A DNA stretch of 64,000 bases from Streptomyces niphimycinicus (GTDB lineage Bacteria; Actinomycetota; Actinomycetes; Streptomycetales; Streptomycetaceae): positions 1 through 64,000 of the forward strand of contig NZ_JAHLEM010000010.1 of the NCBI RefSeq assembly GCF_018883605.1, written 5' to 3'. The notes beneath the pieces are model-generated. The model ran no database searches, was not told where the DNA came from, and saw only the letters and a program-made list of their open reading frames with translations. Positions 8,638 through 17,525 of the stretch are shown piece by piece. Numbering within the stretch: the first letter of the stretch is position 1; the number at the start of each line of letters is the position of its first letter. The position numbers and the translations under genes are program-made.

Positions 8638-9846
8638 ATGAACCGACGAGTCGTCATCACCGGGCTCGGCCCGGTCTCCAGCATCGGCACCGGTGTCACG
8701 GCGTTCGGCCAGGCCCTGCGCGCCGGCACCAGCGGCATCTCCGCCATCTCCAGCTTCGACTCCTCCGGCTTCCCGCACTACATGGCCGGTGAGGTCCTCG
8801 ACTTCGACCCCAAGGCGCTGCTGCGCACCCTCGCCACGTCCGAGTGGGGCCGCACCAGCCTGTTCGCGGCCGCGGCCGCGCGGCTGGCCGTCGAGGACGC
8901 CGGAATCGACGAGAAGGTGCTCGCGGGCGCCGCCGCCGGTTCCAGCATCGGCACCACCAGCGGAGAGTCCCAGGTCATCGAGGCGCTCACCGCCGAGTGG
9001 GTGCACAGCGGGCTGGACCAGATCACCCCGGCGTACGCGGCCCAGGTCCCGGCCTCCCGGCTGGCCGCCGCCGTCAACCAGGAACTCGGTCTCACCGGCG
9101 AGGCGGTGACCCTGTCCACCGCCTGCTCGGCCAGCAACTACGCACTTGGCTACGCGTATGACCAGATCGTCACCGGCGACGCCGACTACATGATCGCCGG
9201 TGGCGCGGATTCGGTGTGCCGCTGGGCGCACGCCGGTTTCTACCGGCTGGGCGCGCTCACCGAGAAGGTCTGCTCACCGTTCGACAAGGACCGCTCCGGC
9301 ATCCTCACCGGCGAGGGCGGGGCCGCCCTCTTCCTGGAGTCCCTGGAGTCCGCCACCGAACGCGGCGCCCACATCTACGCCGAGGTGCTCGGCTACGGCC
9401 TCAACTGCGACGCCAACCACATGGTCGCCCCCGACCCGGTCAGCATCGCCGAGTGCATGCGCCGGGCCCACCACAACGCCGGTATCGCCCCCGCCGACGT
9501 CGACTACATCTGCGCCCACGGCACCGGCACCCCGGCCAACGACGCGATGGAGGCCCAGGCCGTGGTCGAGGTCTTCGGCACCCGGCCCCCGCCGATCAGC
9601 TCCATCAAGTCCATGCTCGGCCACACCATGGGCGCGGCCAGCGGATTCGGCGCCATCGCCTCCGCACTCGCCATCGACGAGGGCTTCCTGCCCCCGACCA
9701 CCAACTACCGCACCCCCGACCCCGAACTGCCCGCCATCGACCCCGTGCCGAACGAAAGCCGCCCGGCACAGCCCAAGGTCGTGCAGAACAACGGCTTCGC
9801 CTTCGGCGGCAACAACGCCATCACCATCCTCGGACGGGTCGCATGA
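8638..9846 (+). CDS. Ketosynthase alpha (KS), type II PKS
   Basis: A 402-residue KAS II-type condensing enzyme with a complete catalytic set: T-A-C-S-A-S near residue 160 (nucleophile Cys), A-H-G-T-G-T near 296, and S-M-L-G-H-T-M-G near 324. The C-terminal N-N-G-F-A-F-G-G-N-N loop is canonical. It should catalyse decarboxylative elongation on the ACP together with the next gene's protein. The ATG at 8638 follows the ACP stop closely, and its own stop overlaps the CLF start (ATGA). This is the classic KS-CLF-ACP arrangement; the adjacent KR and DH genes place it in the highly reducing type II class rather than the aromatic class. Confidence 0.93.
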   Translation: MNRRVVITGLGPVSSIGTGVTAFGQALRAGTSGISAISSFDSSGFPHYMAGEVLDFDPKALLRTLATSEWGRTSLFAAAAARLAVEDAGIDEKVLAGAAAGSSIGTTSGESQVIEALTAEWVHSGLDQITPAYAAQVPASRLAAAVNQELGLTGEAVTLSTACSASNYALGYAYDQIVTGDADYMIAGGADSVCRWAHAGFYRLGALTEKVCSPFDKDRSGILTGEGGAALFLESLESATERGAHIYAEVLGYGLNCDANHMVAPDPVSIAECMRRAHHNAGIAPADVDYICAHGTGTPANDAMEAQAVVEVFGTRPPPISSIKSMLGHTMGAASGFGAIASALAIDEGFLPPTTNYRTPDPELPAIDPVPNESRPAQPKVVQNNGFAFGGNNAITILGRVA

Positions 9847-11021
9847 ACGCCACCGCCATCACCCCGGACACCCCCGGCCACCAGGACGTCCGCGAGAACA
9901 CCCTGGCCATCACCGGCTGGGGCGTCGTCACCTCCCTGGCCATCGGCGCGGATGAGTTCACCACCGCCATCGGCGAAGGCCGCAGCGGGCTGCGCGAGGT
10001 CACCGGCATGTTCGACGAAGAGCTGCCCGAGCACGAGGCGTTCGCCATGCCCGACTTCAAGGTGCGCGACCACCTCGGCCGCAAGGGCACCAGCTTCTTC
10101 GACCGCAGCACCTCCCTCGGTCTGCTGGGCTGCACTCTCGCCCTCGACGACACCGACCTGACCGTCACCGACGACAACCGCGACCGGTTCGGCATCGTCC
10201 TCGGCACCACCGCCGGCAGCATCAAGGCCACCAGCGACTACAGCCGCGAAACCCTGGAGGGCGACAAGCCGTTCCGGGTCAATCCGGTGCTGTTCCCCAA
10301 CACCGTGATGAACTGCGCCGCCGGCCAGTCCGCCATCTGGCTGGGGCTCAAGGGCGTCAACGCCACCGTCGCCGGCGGCCGGCTCGCCGGGCTGAGCGCC
10401 CTGCGCTACGCCCGCAACCAGATCCGGCGCGGCTACGCGGACGCCCTGCTCGTGGGTTCCGCCGAGGAGTTCAGCCCGCACACCGCCTGGTTCAGCCACC
10501 GCCAGCACTCCGCCGAGGAGGGCCGGGTCAAGGTCGGCGAAGGCTCCGCCGTCTTCGTCGTGGAGAACGCCGAGGCGGTGCGCGCGCAGGGGCGCACCCC
10601 CGACGCCGAGGTCCTGGCCGTCGAGGTCGGCAGCTACGGGGCGCCGGGCCGGGAGCCCGACGCCGGAGCCGGGCTCGCCGACCGCATCGGCCGCGCCCTG
10701 CGCCGCGCCGCGGTGGAACCGTCCCAGGTGCGGGCGGTCGCCACCGGCGAGAGTGGAATCGCCCGCCTGGACGACATCGAGCGCCGTGGCGTCGACAGCG
10801 CGCTCGGCGGCGAGGTGTGGCGGGTGCGGGCCAGTGAGTGGGTCGGCGAGTGCCAGAGCGCCTCCGGCTCGCTCCAGCTCGCCGCCCTGCTGGCCGGCCA
10901 CCGCGGCCACCCGGAGCTGGACGGCGCGGTGTCCGTGGTCACCTCGGTCTCGCCCGACGGCGGTGTCGGCGTGGCCGTCGTGAGGGGGTGGCACCGTGCA
11001 CGTGGCGATCACCGGGGCTGA
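9843..11021 (+). CDS. Chain length factor (KS beta) partner
   Basis: A 392-residue ketosynthase-fold protein without the catalytic residues. The position equivalent to the active Cys lies in V-A-G-G-R-L-A-G and reads Arg by eye, the His of HGTGT is replaced (V-A-T-G-E-S-G-I), and the GHT motif is lost. This is what defines a chain length factor, which pairs with KS and sets chain length. The ATG at 9843 overlaps the KS stop by four bases; the longer in-frame extension upstream lies wholly inside KS and is rejected. It overlaps the next KS gene by 26 bases. Confidence 0.9.
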   Translation: MNATAITPDTPGHQDVRENTLAITGWGVVTSLAIGADEFTTAIGEGRSGLREVTGMFDEELPEHEAFAMPDFKVRDHLGRKGTSFFDRSTSLGLLGCTLALDDTDLTVTDDNRDRFGIVLGTTAGSIKATSDYSRETLEGDKPFRVNPVLFPNTVMNCAAGQSAIWLGLKGVNATVAGGRLAGLSALRYARNQIRRGYADALLVGSAEEFSPHTAWFSHRQHSAEEGRVKVGEGSAVFVVENAEAVRAQGRTPDAEVLAVEVGSYGAPGREPDAGAGLADRIGRALRRAAVEPSQVRAVATGESGIARLDDIERRGVDSALGGEVWRVRASEWVGECQSASGSLQLAALLAGHRGHPELDGAVSVVTSVSPDGGVGVAVVRGWHRARGDHRG

Positions 11022-12132
11022 GCTGCTCACCTGCCACGGCGGCACCGACACCACCTTCGCCGCCCTGGCCAAGGGCGTCGACGGCAGCCAGGGCCTGCGG
11101 TTCTACGACACCGACCGCATCAACGTCACCCGCGGCTACCACGTCGACGATTCCGACGACCCCGAGCCGGAACTGCCGCTGCGGGCCGGGCGCTGGCTCG
11201 CCCGCTGTGTCCTCGGCGCGGTCCGCCAGGCCGGGGTGGACCCGGCCGTCGAGCGGGTGTCCGTCATCGTCGGCACCGGACTGCGCGAACTGCGGGCCAT
11301 GGAGCGCTGGGCCGTGGACGGCGTCCCGGTGCGCCGCCGGGATCTGCACTTCACCACCGCGGTCCGGGAGGTGCTGCCCGAGGTCACCGAGGTGATCACG
11401 GTGTCCAACGCCTGCTCCGCGTCCGGCCACGCCCTCGCGCTCGCCCAGGACCTGCTCGCCGCGGGCGAGGCCGACGCGGTCGTCGCCGCGGGCTGCGACG
11501 CGATGAGCGAGTCCATGCTCACCATGATCGGCCGGGTGGCCGACGCCCCCACGCCCGCACTCAGGCCCTTCCAGGAGGGCCGCGCAGGTGTCCTGCTGGG
11601 CGAGGGCGCGGTGGCGGTCGTGCTGCGCCGGGCCGCCGACGCCGGGCCCGGCGCGCTCGCCACCGTCCTGGCCACCGGGCTTTCCTGCGACGCCCACCAT
11701 GAGACCGCCCCGGACGTGGGCGGCATCGTGGCGGCCATGCGGGACGCCCACCGCCGCGCCGGGGTCTCCCCGCACGACATCGGCCTGGTCCTCGCCCATG
11801 GCACCGGCACCGCGCTCAACGACCCGACCGAGGCCGCCGCCCTGGACACGGTCTTCGCCGGTGTTGCCCCGGGCCCGCTGGTGACCGGCATCAAGGGCGC
11901 CATCGGGCACACCTCCGGCAGCGCGGCGCTGATGAGCCTGCTCGTCGCCGCCGAGGCGATGCGCTCCGGTTCGGTGCCCGCGACCGTGGGGCTGGCCGAG
12001 CCGATCGAGGCGGCCGCCGGACTGCGGCTGGTCGTCGGCGAACCCGCGCCCTGCGACGCCCGGCTGGCCCAGGTCAATGCCTTCGGATTCGGCGGAGTCA
12101 ACGCCGTCAGCGTGATCGGGGTGGACCGATGA
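10996..12132 (+). CDS. Second ketosynthase, catalytic residues intact
   Basis: A 378-residue condensing enzyme, shorter and more diverged than the first KS. It keeps N-A-C-S-A-S near residue 137, A-H-G-T-G-T near 266, and G-A-I-G-H-T-S-G near 295, so it should be active. The GTG start at 10996 lies inside the CLF gene, and the stop overlaps the following truncated KS-like gene (ATGA). Other highly reducing type II clusters carry extra KS genes whose exact roles vary, such as starter formation or an alternative elongation range; which applies here cannot be read from the sequence. Confidence 0.88.
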   Translation: MHVAITGAELLTCHGGTDTTFAALAKGVDGSQGLRFYDTDRINVTRGYHVDDSDDPEPELPLRAGRWLARCVLGAVRQAGVDPAVERVSVIVGTGLRELRAMERWAVDGVPVRRRDLHFTTAVREVLPEVTEVITVSNACSASGHALALAQDLLAAGEADAVVAAGCDAMSESMLTMIGRVADAPTPALRPFQEGRAGVLLGEGAVAVVLRRAADAGPGALATVLATGLSCDAHHETAPDVGGIVAAMRDAHRRAGVSPHDIGLVLAHGTGTALNDPTEAAALDTVFAGVAPGPLVTGIKGAIGHTSGSAALMSLLVAAEAMRSGSVPATVGLAEPIEAAAGLRLVVGEPAPCDARLAQVNAFGFGGVNAVSVIGVDR

Positions 12133-13103
12133 CCATGAACCCCGACCGGGTGACCGTCACCGCACACGCCCTCCATGTGCCCGATCCGATCGGCGGCTTC
12201 GCGGCGACCGCGGCGGGGGACCTCTTCTCCTCCGTGGCCCCGGAACCGGCCTGCGGCCCGGACCAGGCGCACACCGTACTGGGCCGCAAGGGGCTGCTGT
12301 TCAAGGAGGACGCGACCCGGCTGGCGCTGTGCGCCGTCCACCGTGCCTTCGCACTGCCCCCGGGCAAGCTCACCGAACCGCTCCCCGGAGCGGAACACAC
12401 CGCCGTCGTCGTCAGCTCCAACGTCGGCAACGCCCGCACCGTCCGCGACATCGTGGCCGAGATGCGGGCCGGCTCCGCCCACGACGTCAGCCCGCTGAAC
12501 GGTCCCAGCGCCTCCAGCAATGTGATCGCCAGCACCCTCGCCATCCGCTACGGCTTCACCGGGCCCAATCTGATGGTGTGCTCCGGCGCCACCTCCGGTC
12601 TGGACGCCGTCCGGCTGGGCGCCCTGCTGCTGCGCGGCGAACGCGCCCGCCGGGTCGTGGTGGTCGGGGTCGAACCCGACGACGAGGTGGCCCGCGGGCT
12701 GGCCGCCCTACGCCCCGCCGCACCCGGCACCACGCTGCCGGTCCCGCTCCGGGCGGCCGCCGCCTGCGTCGTACTGGAGCTGGGCGGGAGCGGACCGCTC
12801 CTGGGCGATGTGCGCCGGCACACCCGTCCGGACGACATCGCCGAGGCCCTCGAGCCGCCCGCGCTGCGGCTCACCGCTCCCGGGGCCCCGGGAGCCGGTG
12901 GCGGCATCGACCTCACCGCGCATCTGGGCGAGGTCTACGGTGCCCTCGGCGTGGTCCAACTGGCCGTGGCCGCCGCCTGGCTGGGCTCCGGGCAGCCGTC
13001 CGGACCGGGCGGGGCGCTGATCACCTGCGGTGACGGCGAGGACGGCTACGCCTCGGTGCGGCTCGACCCGGCGGTCGTCCCCGCCCTCGCGGGAGGCGGG
13101 TGA
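12129..13103 (+). CDS. Short ketosynthase-like protein without active Cys (second CLF-like)
   Basis: Only 324 residues long. The thiolase-fold core is recognisable (G-P-S-A-S-S-N-V-I-A-S near residue 122; L-M-V-C-S-G-A-T-S-G-L-D-A near 145), but the aligned nucleophile position is Ala and the HGTGT and GHT motifs are missing. It directly follows the second KS with an ATGA overlap, so the two probably form a second KS/CLF-type heterodimer. It is about 70 residues shorter than the first CLF, mostly in the second half. It could alternatively be a structural or gatekeeping protein. Confidence 0.75.
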   Translation: MTMNPDRVTVTAHALHVPDPIGGFAATAAGDLFSSVAPEPACGPDQAHTVLGRKGLLFKEDATRLALCAVHRAFALPPGKLTEPLPGAEHTAVVVSSNVGNARTVRDIVAEMRAGSAHDVSPLNGPSASSNVIASTLAIRYGFTGPNLMVCSGATSGLDAVRLGALLLRGERARRVVVVGVEPDDEVARGLAALRPAAPGTTLPVPLRAAAACVVLELGGSGPLLGDVRRHTRPDDIAEALEPPALRLTAPGAPGAGGGIDLTAHLGEVYGALGVVQLAVAAAWLGSGQPSGPGGALITCGDGEDGYASVRLDPAVVPALAGGG

Positions 13104-13104
13104 C

Positions 13105-14976
13105 ATGACCGAGCCGAACGGGGCGCGCCCGGGACCCCCGCCCGTCTGGTGGACACCGGTGGCCGAGGCCGAGGCCGAGGTCCGCGGGGCGCGGGAGCGG
13201 CTGGCCGTGCTGGGGACGCCGTCCCCGGCACCGCACCCCGGCCCGCCCGTGGTGGCCCTGGTACATGGTCTCGAAGGCGGGTGGGCCGGATGGCAGCCGC
13301 TGGCCGGAGAGCTGGCGGGCCGCTGCCGGACCTACGCGCTCGACCTGCCGTGGCGCGCGGGCAACCGCTACCGCTGGCGGCACCACGGCACCCCCGCGCA
13401 CTGGTTGCGCGAGGCGCTGGCCCTGGTCCCCGAGCCCGTGGACATCCTGATCGGCCACTCCTTCGGCGCCAACGCCGTCCTGGAGCACCTGGCCGACCGG
13501 GACGGCGCGCCCCAGCCGCGCGCCGCGGTGCTCCTCGCCCCGTTCTTCCGCCCCGAATCCCTCCGGGTGGACTGGCCCCTGCACGACGCGGCGCTGGCGG
13601 GCTTCCGGCAGATCATCGCCGACGGCGTACGCGTCGGACTGGGGAGGCGGGCCCAGGAGCTCGACCCCGAGGTGCTCGCCGCCATGGCAGACACCACCGT
13701 GGAGCGGATCGGCCCGGTCGGATTCCTCACCCTGTTCCTCCAGTTCACCGGCACCACCGAACTGGACCTGGGCGCCGTCACCGTGCCCACCCTCGTCCTG
13801 GCCGGACACGGTGACCCCTCGCTGTCCGATGCCCGCGCGGCGGCCCTGGCCGCCGCGATGCCCGCGGCGACGGTCCGCAGACGCCCCGGCTACACCCACT
13901 TCTGCCATGCGGAGCAGCCCGGGGACGTCGGCGCGGACATCACCGGCTTCCTGGACTTTCCTCACCGCCCTCCCGGCGGCCACCTCCCTCGCCACCACCC
14001 TTCTCACCACAAAGGAATGACCATGACGGAGCTGCTGGACGGCACCCTCACCACCCCCGTGGGCAGGCCCCGCTACGAGGGCGCCAACATCCGCACCTGG
14101 ATCGGCTTCAAGCACTTCATGTATCTGACGGAGGAGGCGGTCCTCCAGTACTTCCGCGAGCGCGGGGCGGGCGCGGAGACGCTGTACCACACCTACGGCC
14201 TCGGCCTGGAGATCGTCGACCACTCGGTCAGCCTGCCCGCCACGCTCGGCATCGACGACGAGGTCACCGCCATCGTGGAGCCGGGCAAGCCCAAGCCCGG
14301 CCACGGCGCCCCGTTCAAGCTCCGGCTGACCGTCGAGCGGGACGGCGAGACCGTCACCGTCCTCACCGGCAAGGTCCGGGTCGCCCTGGTCGTCCTGAAG
14401 GACGCCCCGGCCGACATCCAGCCCGTCCCCGCGCATCTGGAGCCCTACACCGTTCCCGAGGTGGCCGCCCTCGCCGACGCCGCGGACCAGGAGCCGCGGA
14501 CCGTCTCCGACAGCGAGCTGTCCGCCGTTCTCACCCCGGCCGGCTCAGGCGCCTTCCTGTGGTCCTGGCGGATCCCGTACTTCTACTGCCACTTCTCCGA
14601 CCGGCTCCAGCACTCCGGCTACGTCCGGGCCTTGGAGGAGGTCGTGGACCGCTTCCTGGAGGAGCGCGGCATCTCCATCCGCACCATGCTGGTCGAGCGC
14701 GGCTGGATCCCCGTGGTGTCCCGCGCCCGGGTGCACATGCTCGCCGACGCCCTCATGGAAGAGACCCTGCACACCGTGTTCACCGTCCAGGAGATTCTCA
14801 AGGACGTGATGTACACCGCCACCTTCGACACCTATGTCCACCGCGACGGACGGCTGGTGCACACCGCCACCGGGAGCATCATGCACGGCTACGCCGTCAG
14901 CCGCGGCGAACTGGCGGGCAGCCTCGCCGAGTTCGACGACACCACCCGCGCCGCGCTGCTGGGGGACGCCCGATGA
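13105..14976 (+). CDS. Type II thioesterase read in frame into a tandem-hotdog thioesterase
   Basis: One uninterrupted 623-residue frame joins two proteins. Residues 1-285 are an alpha/beta hydrolase: V-H-G-L-E-G-G oxyanion loop, G-H-S-F-G-A nucleophile near 117, Asp in G-H-G-D-P, and His in Y-T-H-F. Residues 305-623 hold two hotdog repeats like acyl-CoA/4HBT thioesterases (W-I-G-F-K-H-F near 330; H-F-S-D-R-L-Q-H-S-G-Y-V near 497). The linker (about 285-304) is Pro/His-rich with no conserved look and resembles a translated spacer, and an AAAGGA ribosome site followed by ATG (14017) and ATG (14023) lies exactly at the hotdog boundary. So either a true fusion is made or the hotdog protein is also started internally. 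The hydrolase would clear or release ACP chains. Confidence 0.8.
   Translation: MTEPNGARPGPPPVWWTPVAEAEAEVRGARERLAVLGTPSPAPHPGPPVVALVHGLEGGWAGWQPLAGELAGRCRTYALDLPWRAGNRYRWRHHGTPAHWLREALALVPEPVDILIGHSFGANAVLEHLADRDGAPQPRAAVLLAPFFRPESLRVDWPLHDAALAGFRQIIADGVRVGLGRRAQELDPEVLAAMADTTVERIGPVGFLTLFLQFTGTTELDLGAVTVPTLVLAGHGDPSLSDARAAALAAAMPAATVRRRPGYTHFCHAEQPGDVGADITGFLDFPHRPPGGHLPRHHPSHHKGMTMTELLDGTLTTPVGRPRYEGANIRTWIGFKHFMYLTEEAVLQYFRERGAGAETLYHTYGLGLEIVDHSVSLPATLGIDDEVTAIVEPGKPKPGHGAPFKLRLTVERDGETVTVLTGKVRVALVVLKDAPADIQPVPAHLEPYTVPEVAALADAADQEPRTVSDSELSAVLTPAGSGAFLWSWRIPYFYCHFSDRLQHSGYVRALEEVVDRFLEERGISIRTMLVERGWIPVVSRARVHMLADALMEETLHTVFTVQEILKDVMYTATFDTYVHRDGRLVHTATGSIMHGYAVSRGELAGSLAEFDDTTRAALLGDAR
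14011..14016 (+). promoter_or_regulatory. Internal ribosome binding site for the hotdog thioesterase
   Basis: The sequence aaagga lies at the boundary between the hydrolase and hotdog halves of the long frame. In-frame ATG codons follow at 14017 (immediately after the purines) and at 14023, the latter at good spacing. It suggests that the second half can be translated alone as a protein of about 318 residues. Confidence 0.55.
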
Positions 14977-15704
14977 AGCGACGGCCCCGCCTCTACTTCA
15001 ACCTGCGTTCCCCGTTCAGTTGGATGGGGCTCAAGCGGCTGGAGGAGCGCTTCCCGCAGGCCCCCGAGGTCATCGAGTACTACCCGTACTGGGACCCGGA
15101 CGAGAAGACCCGGGCCGCGCTGGAGGAGCGTGACTCCGGCTTCCACTACACCCAGATGAGCAAGGCCAAGCACCTGTACATCCTCCAGGACACCAAGCGG
15201 CTCTCCACCCGCTACGGATACACCATGTCCTGGCCGGTGGACGTCGACCCGTGGTGGGAGCTGCCGCATCTGGCCTGGCTCAAGGCGCGCCACCTCGGCC
15301 GTGAGCGTGACTTCTACGCGGCGGTGTCCGCGGCCCGCTGGGAGCGCGGCGAGAACATCTGCGACACCGAGGTGCTGCACCGGGTGGCCGAGGCGGCCGG
15401 GTTCGACGGCGACGAGATGGTGGCCGCCGCCCACGACCCCGCACTGCGTGCCGAAGGCGTGGACGCCCTCGCCGCCGCCTACGACGACGATGTGTTCGGC
15501 ATCCCGTACTTCAAGGTCGGACGCCACCGCTTCTGGGGCCTGGACCGGGTCGACGGCTTTCTCGACGAGCTGATCCCGGCGCTGCGGAAGGCCGGTGTGG
15601 ACGTGGCCGAGCCGGTGCCCGAAGCCATCGACGACCCGCTGCCGGCCGCACTGCTGGAGCGGGTCGGCGCCTACGACTCCGACTCGGCCGGCGGCTGCGG
15701 CTGA
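14973..15704 (+). CDS. 2-hydroxychromene-2-carboxylate isomerase-like (DsbA/GST kappa fold)
   Basis: A 243-residue thioredoxin-fold protein. The N-terminus L-Y-F-N-L-R-S-P-F-S-W-M-G replaces a CxxC motif, with Ser at the glutathione-contacting position, and the C-terminal V-F-G-I-P-Y-F-K-V-G-R-H-R-F-W-G-L-D-R matches the HCCA isomerase family (cis-Pro, then F-W-G-x-D-R). Family members catalyse cis/trans isomerisation with a thiol cofactor. In a polyene cluster an E/Z isomerase acting on the ACP-bound polyene would allow 6-pi electrocyclisation to a benzene ring, as proposed for cinnamoyl lipids; that role is inference. The ATG overlaps the previous stop (ATGA). Streptomycetes use mycothiol rather than glutathione, so the cofactor is open. 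Confidence 0.8.
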   Translation: MKRRPRLYFNLRSPFSWMGLKRLEERFPQAPEVIEYYPYWDPDEKTRAALEERDSGFHYTQMSKAKHLYILQDTKRLSTRYGYTMSWPVDVDPWWELPHLAWLKARHLGRERDFYAAVSAARWERGENICDTEVLHRVAEAAGFDGDEMVAAAHDPALRAEGVDALAAAYDDDVFGIPYFKVGRHRFWGLDRVDGFLDELIPALRKAGVDVAEPVPEAIDDPLPAALLERVGAYDSDSAGGCG

Positions 15705-15720
15705 GGCCAGGAGAGATCCC

Positions 15721-16197
15721 ATGCTCATGAACCCCCTCAACGCGGCCGTCGCCCCGCGCGGCCGCACCGTACTGCTCAGCAGCGTGTCCTCGGATTCCCA
15801 CACCTGGAACCTCGTCTTCCTCCAGTTGCTGCTGGAGGAGATGGGCCACCGCGTCATCAACCTCGGTGCGTGTGTGCCGGACGAACTGCTGGTGCGGGAA
15901 TGCTCCGCGATCCGTCCCGACCTGGTGGTGATCAGCACGGTCAACGGTCATGGGCAGGTGGACGGCGCGCGGCTGATCGGCAAGCTCCGATCCGAGCCGC
16001 GGACCCGGGACACCCCGGTGGTGATCGGCGGAAAGCTGGGCATCACCGGGGGCGCCGAGGCGGACGGCATGGCGCGGCGGCTCGTCTCGGCGGGCTTCAG
16101 CGCCGTGTTCCAGGACGACGCGGAACCGGCCGAGATCGGCCGGTTCCTGGCCTCCCTGGACCACCCCGCACCCCGCCATCCCGTCGCCGCCTCATGA
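15721..16197 (+). CDS. Glutamate mutase small (B12-binding) subunit
   Basis: A 158-residue cobalamin-binding domain. S-D-S-H-T-W-N near residue 25 is the D-x-H-x-x-G type motif that supplies the lower axial His, V-I-S-T-V-N-G near 69 and V-I-G-G-K-L-G near 97 line the nucleotide tail. It pairs with the catalytic subunit encoded next to convert L-glutamate to (2S,3S)-3-methylaspartate with adenosylcobalamin. The start at 15721 follows aggagag; a second ATG two codons later is equally possible. The stop overlaps the large-subunit ATG, so subunits are coupled. Confidence 0.92.
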   Translation: MLMNPLNAAVAPRGRTVLLSSVSSDSHTWNLVFLQLLLEEMGHRVINLGACVPDELLVRECSAIRPDLVVISTVNGHGQVDGARLIGKLRSEPRTRDTPVVIGGKLGITGGAEADGMARRLVSAGFSAVFQDDAEPAEIGRFLASLDHPAPRHPVAAS

Positions 16198-17525
16198 GCA
16201 CATCCGGCTCCTTCGCCGGGCTGGCCGCCCGCCGGCGCGCCGCCGGGCTGCTGGTCCAGCCGCGAATGGGCTTCAGCGACCCACGATGGATGCGCGCGGG
16301 GCTGGCGGCCGTCCGGCGGGCGCGGGCGGCCACCGTCGGCACCCTCACCCTGGACAGCTATACGCGGGTCAAGGACTACGACACGGCCGAGCGCGCCCTG
16401 GCCGATGGCTATCCGCTCAACGGCTATCCGCTGGTCACCCACGGCCCGGACACCACCCGTGCCGTCCTCGACGGCATCCAGGGCCCCGGCTTCCCGGTCC
16501 AGGTCAGACATGGGTCGCCGCTGCCGGACGACATCATCGCCGCGCTCGTCACGGCCGGGCTGGACGCCACCGAGGGCGGGCCCGTCTCGTACTGCCTGCC
16601 CTACAGCCGGGTCCCGCTGCGGGAGGCCACCGCGAGCTGGGCACGCTCCTGCGAGCGGTTCGCGGAGCTGCGGGACCGGGGCGTCGAGCCCCACCTGGAG
16701 AGCTTCGGCGGGTGCATGATGGGCCAGATGTGCCCGCCCGGACTGCTCATCGCCATCACCGTGCTCGAAGGGCTCTTCTTCCACCGGCACGGGCTGCGCA
16801 GCATCTCGCTCAGCTACGCCCAGCAGACCGACGCCCGGCAGGACGAGGAGGCGGTGGCCGCGCTGCGGTCGCTGGCCACCGCGTTCCTGCCGGACGACAC
16901 CGACTGGCACATCGTGGTGTACACCTACATGGGCAAGTACCCGCGTACCCACGGCGGTGCCCTCCTCGTGCTGCGCGCGGCCGCCGAACTCGCCGTGCGC
17001 ACGGGTGCCACCCGGCTCATCGTCAAGACACCGGCCGAGTCGTACCGCATCCCCACCATCGAGGAGAACGTCGAGGCGCTGGAGTTCGCGGGCGCCGCCG
17101 CGGCGGCCGAAGCCACCAGGACACCCCCGGACCCCGCCCGGGTCCCGGACACCGGTATCGCCGCCGAGGCCAGGCAGCTCATCGAGGCCGTGCTCGACCT
17201 CCACCCGGACGTCGGACAGGCCCTGGTGCGCGCCTTCGCCAAGGGCTATCTCGATGTGCCGTACTGTCTGCACTCCGACAACCACGGACGTGCCCGCGGC
17301 TACATCGACGAGGCGGGGCGGCTGCGCTGGGCATCCGTCGGCTCGATGCCCATCCGGGGCATCACCGGCGGAACACGCGAACACACCGTCGGCAGCTCGG
17401 AGTTGCTGTCGGCGCTGTCATACGTCGAACGCACACACGATCTGCTGGCCCTGCGGAGCCAGGACACGAGGACAAGCGATGCACTGGACGCTGGAACGAC
17501 TGCTGCCGACCTTCGACAAGCGTGA
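16194..17525 (+). CDS. Glutamate mutase large (catalytic) subunit
   Basis: A 443-residue TIM-barrel subunit of methylaspartate mutase. Recognisable segments are V-Q-P-R-M-G-F near residue 20, T-L-D-S-Y-T-R near 55, the conserved glycine-rich substrate loop E-S-F-G-G-C-M-M-G-Q-M-C-P-P near 169, and K-T-P-A-E-S-Y-R-I-P near 278. With the small subunit it rearranges L-Glu to 3-methyl-Asp, known as an NRPS monomer and as a macrolactam starter precursor. A dedicated mutase next to an NRPS whose last A domain reads Asp-like argues for 3-methyl-Asp incorporation. The ATG at 16194 overlaps the previous stop; the longer upstream frame lies in the small subunit and is rejected. Confidence 0.92.
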   Translation: MSTSGSFAGLAARRRAAGLLVQPRMGFSDPRWMRAGLAAVRRARAATVGTLTLDSYTRVKDYDTAERALADGYPLNGYPLVTHGPDTTRAVLDGIQGPGFPVQVRHGSPLPDDIIAALVTAGLDATEGGPVSYCLPYSRVPLREATASWARSCERFAELRDRGVEPHLESFGGCMMGQMCPPGLLIAITVLEGLFFHRHGLRSISLSYAQQTDARQDEEAVAALRSLATAFLPDDTDWHIVVYTYMGKYPRTHGGALLVLRAAAELAVRTGATRLIVKTPAESYRIPTIEENVEALEFAGAAAAAEATRTPPDPARVPDTGIAAEARQLIEAVLDLHPDVGQALVRAFAKGYLDVPYCLHSDNHGRARGYIDEAGRLRWASVGSMPIRGITGGTREHTVGSSELLSALSYVERTHDLLALRSQDTRTSDALDAGTTAADLRQA

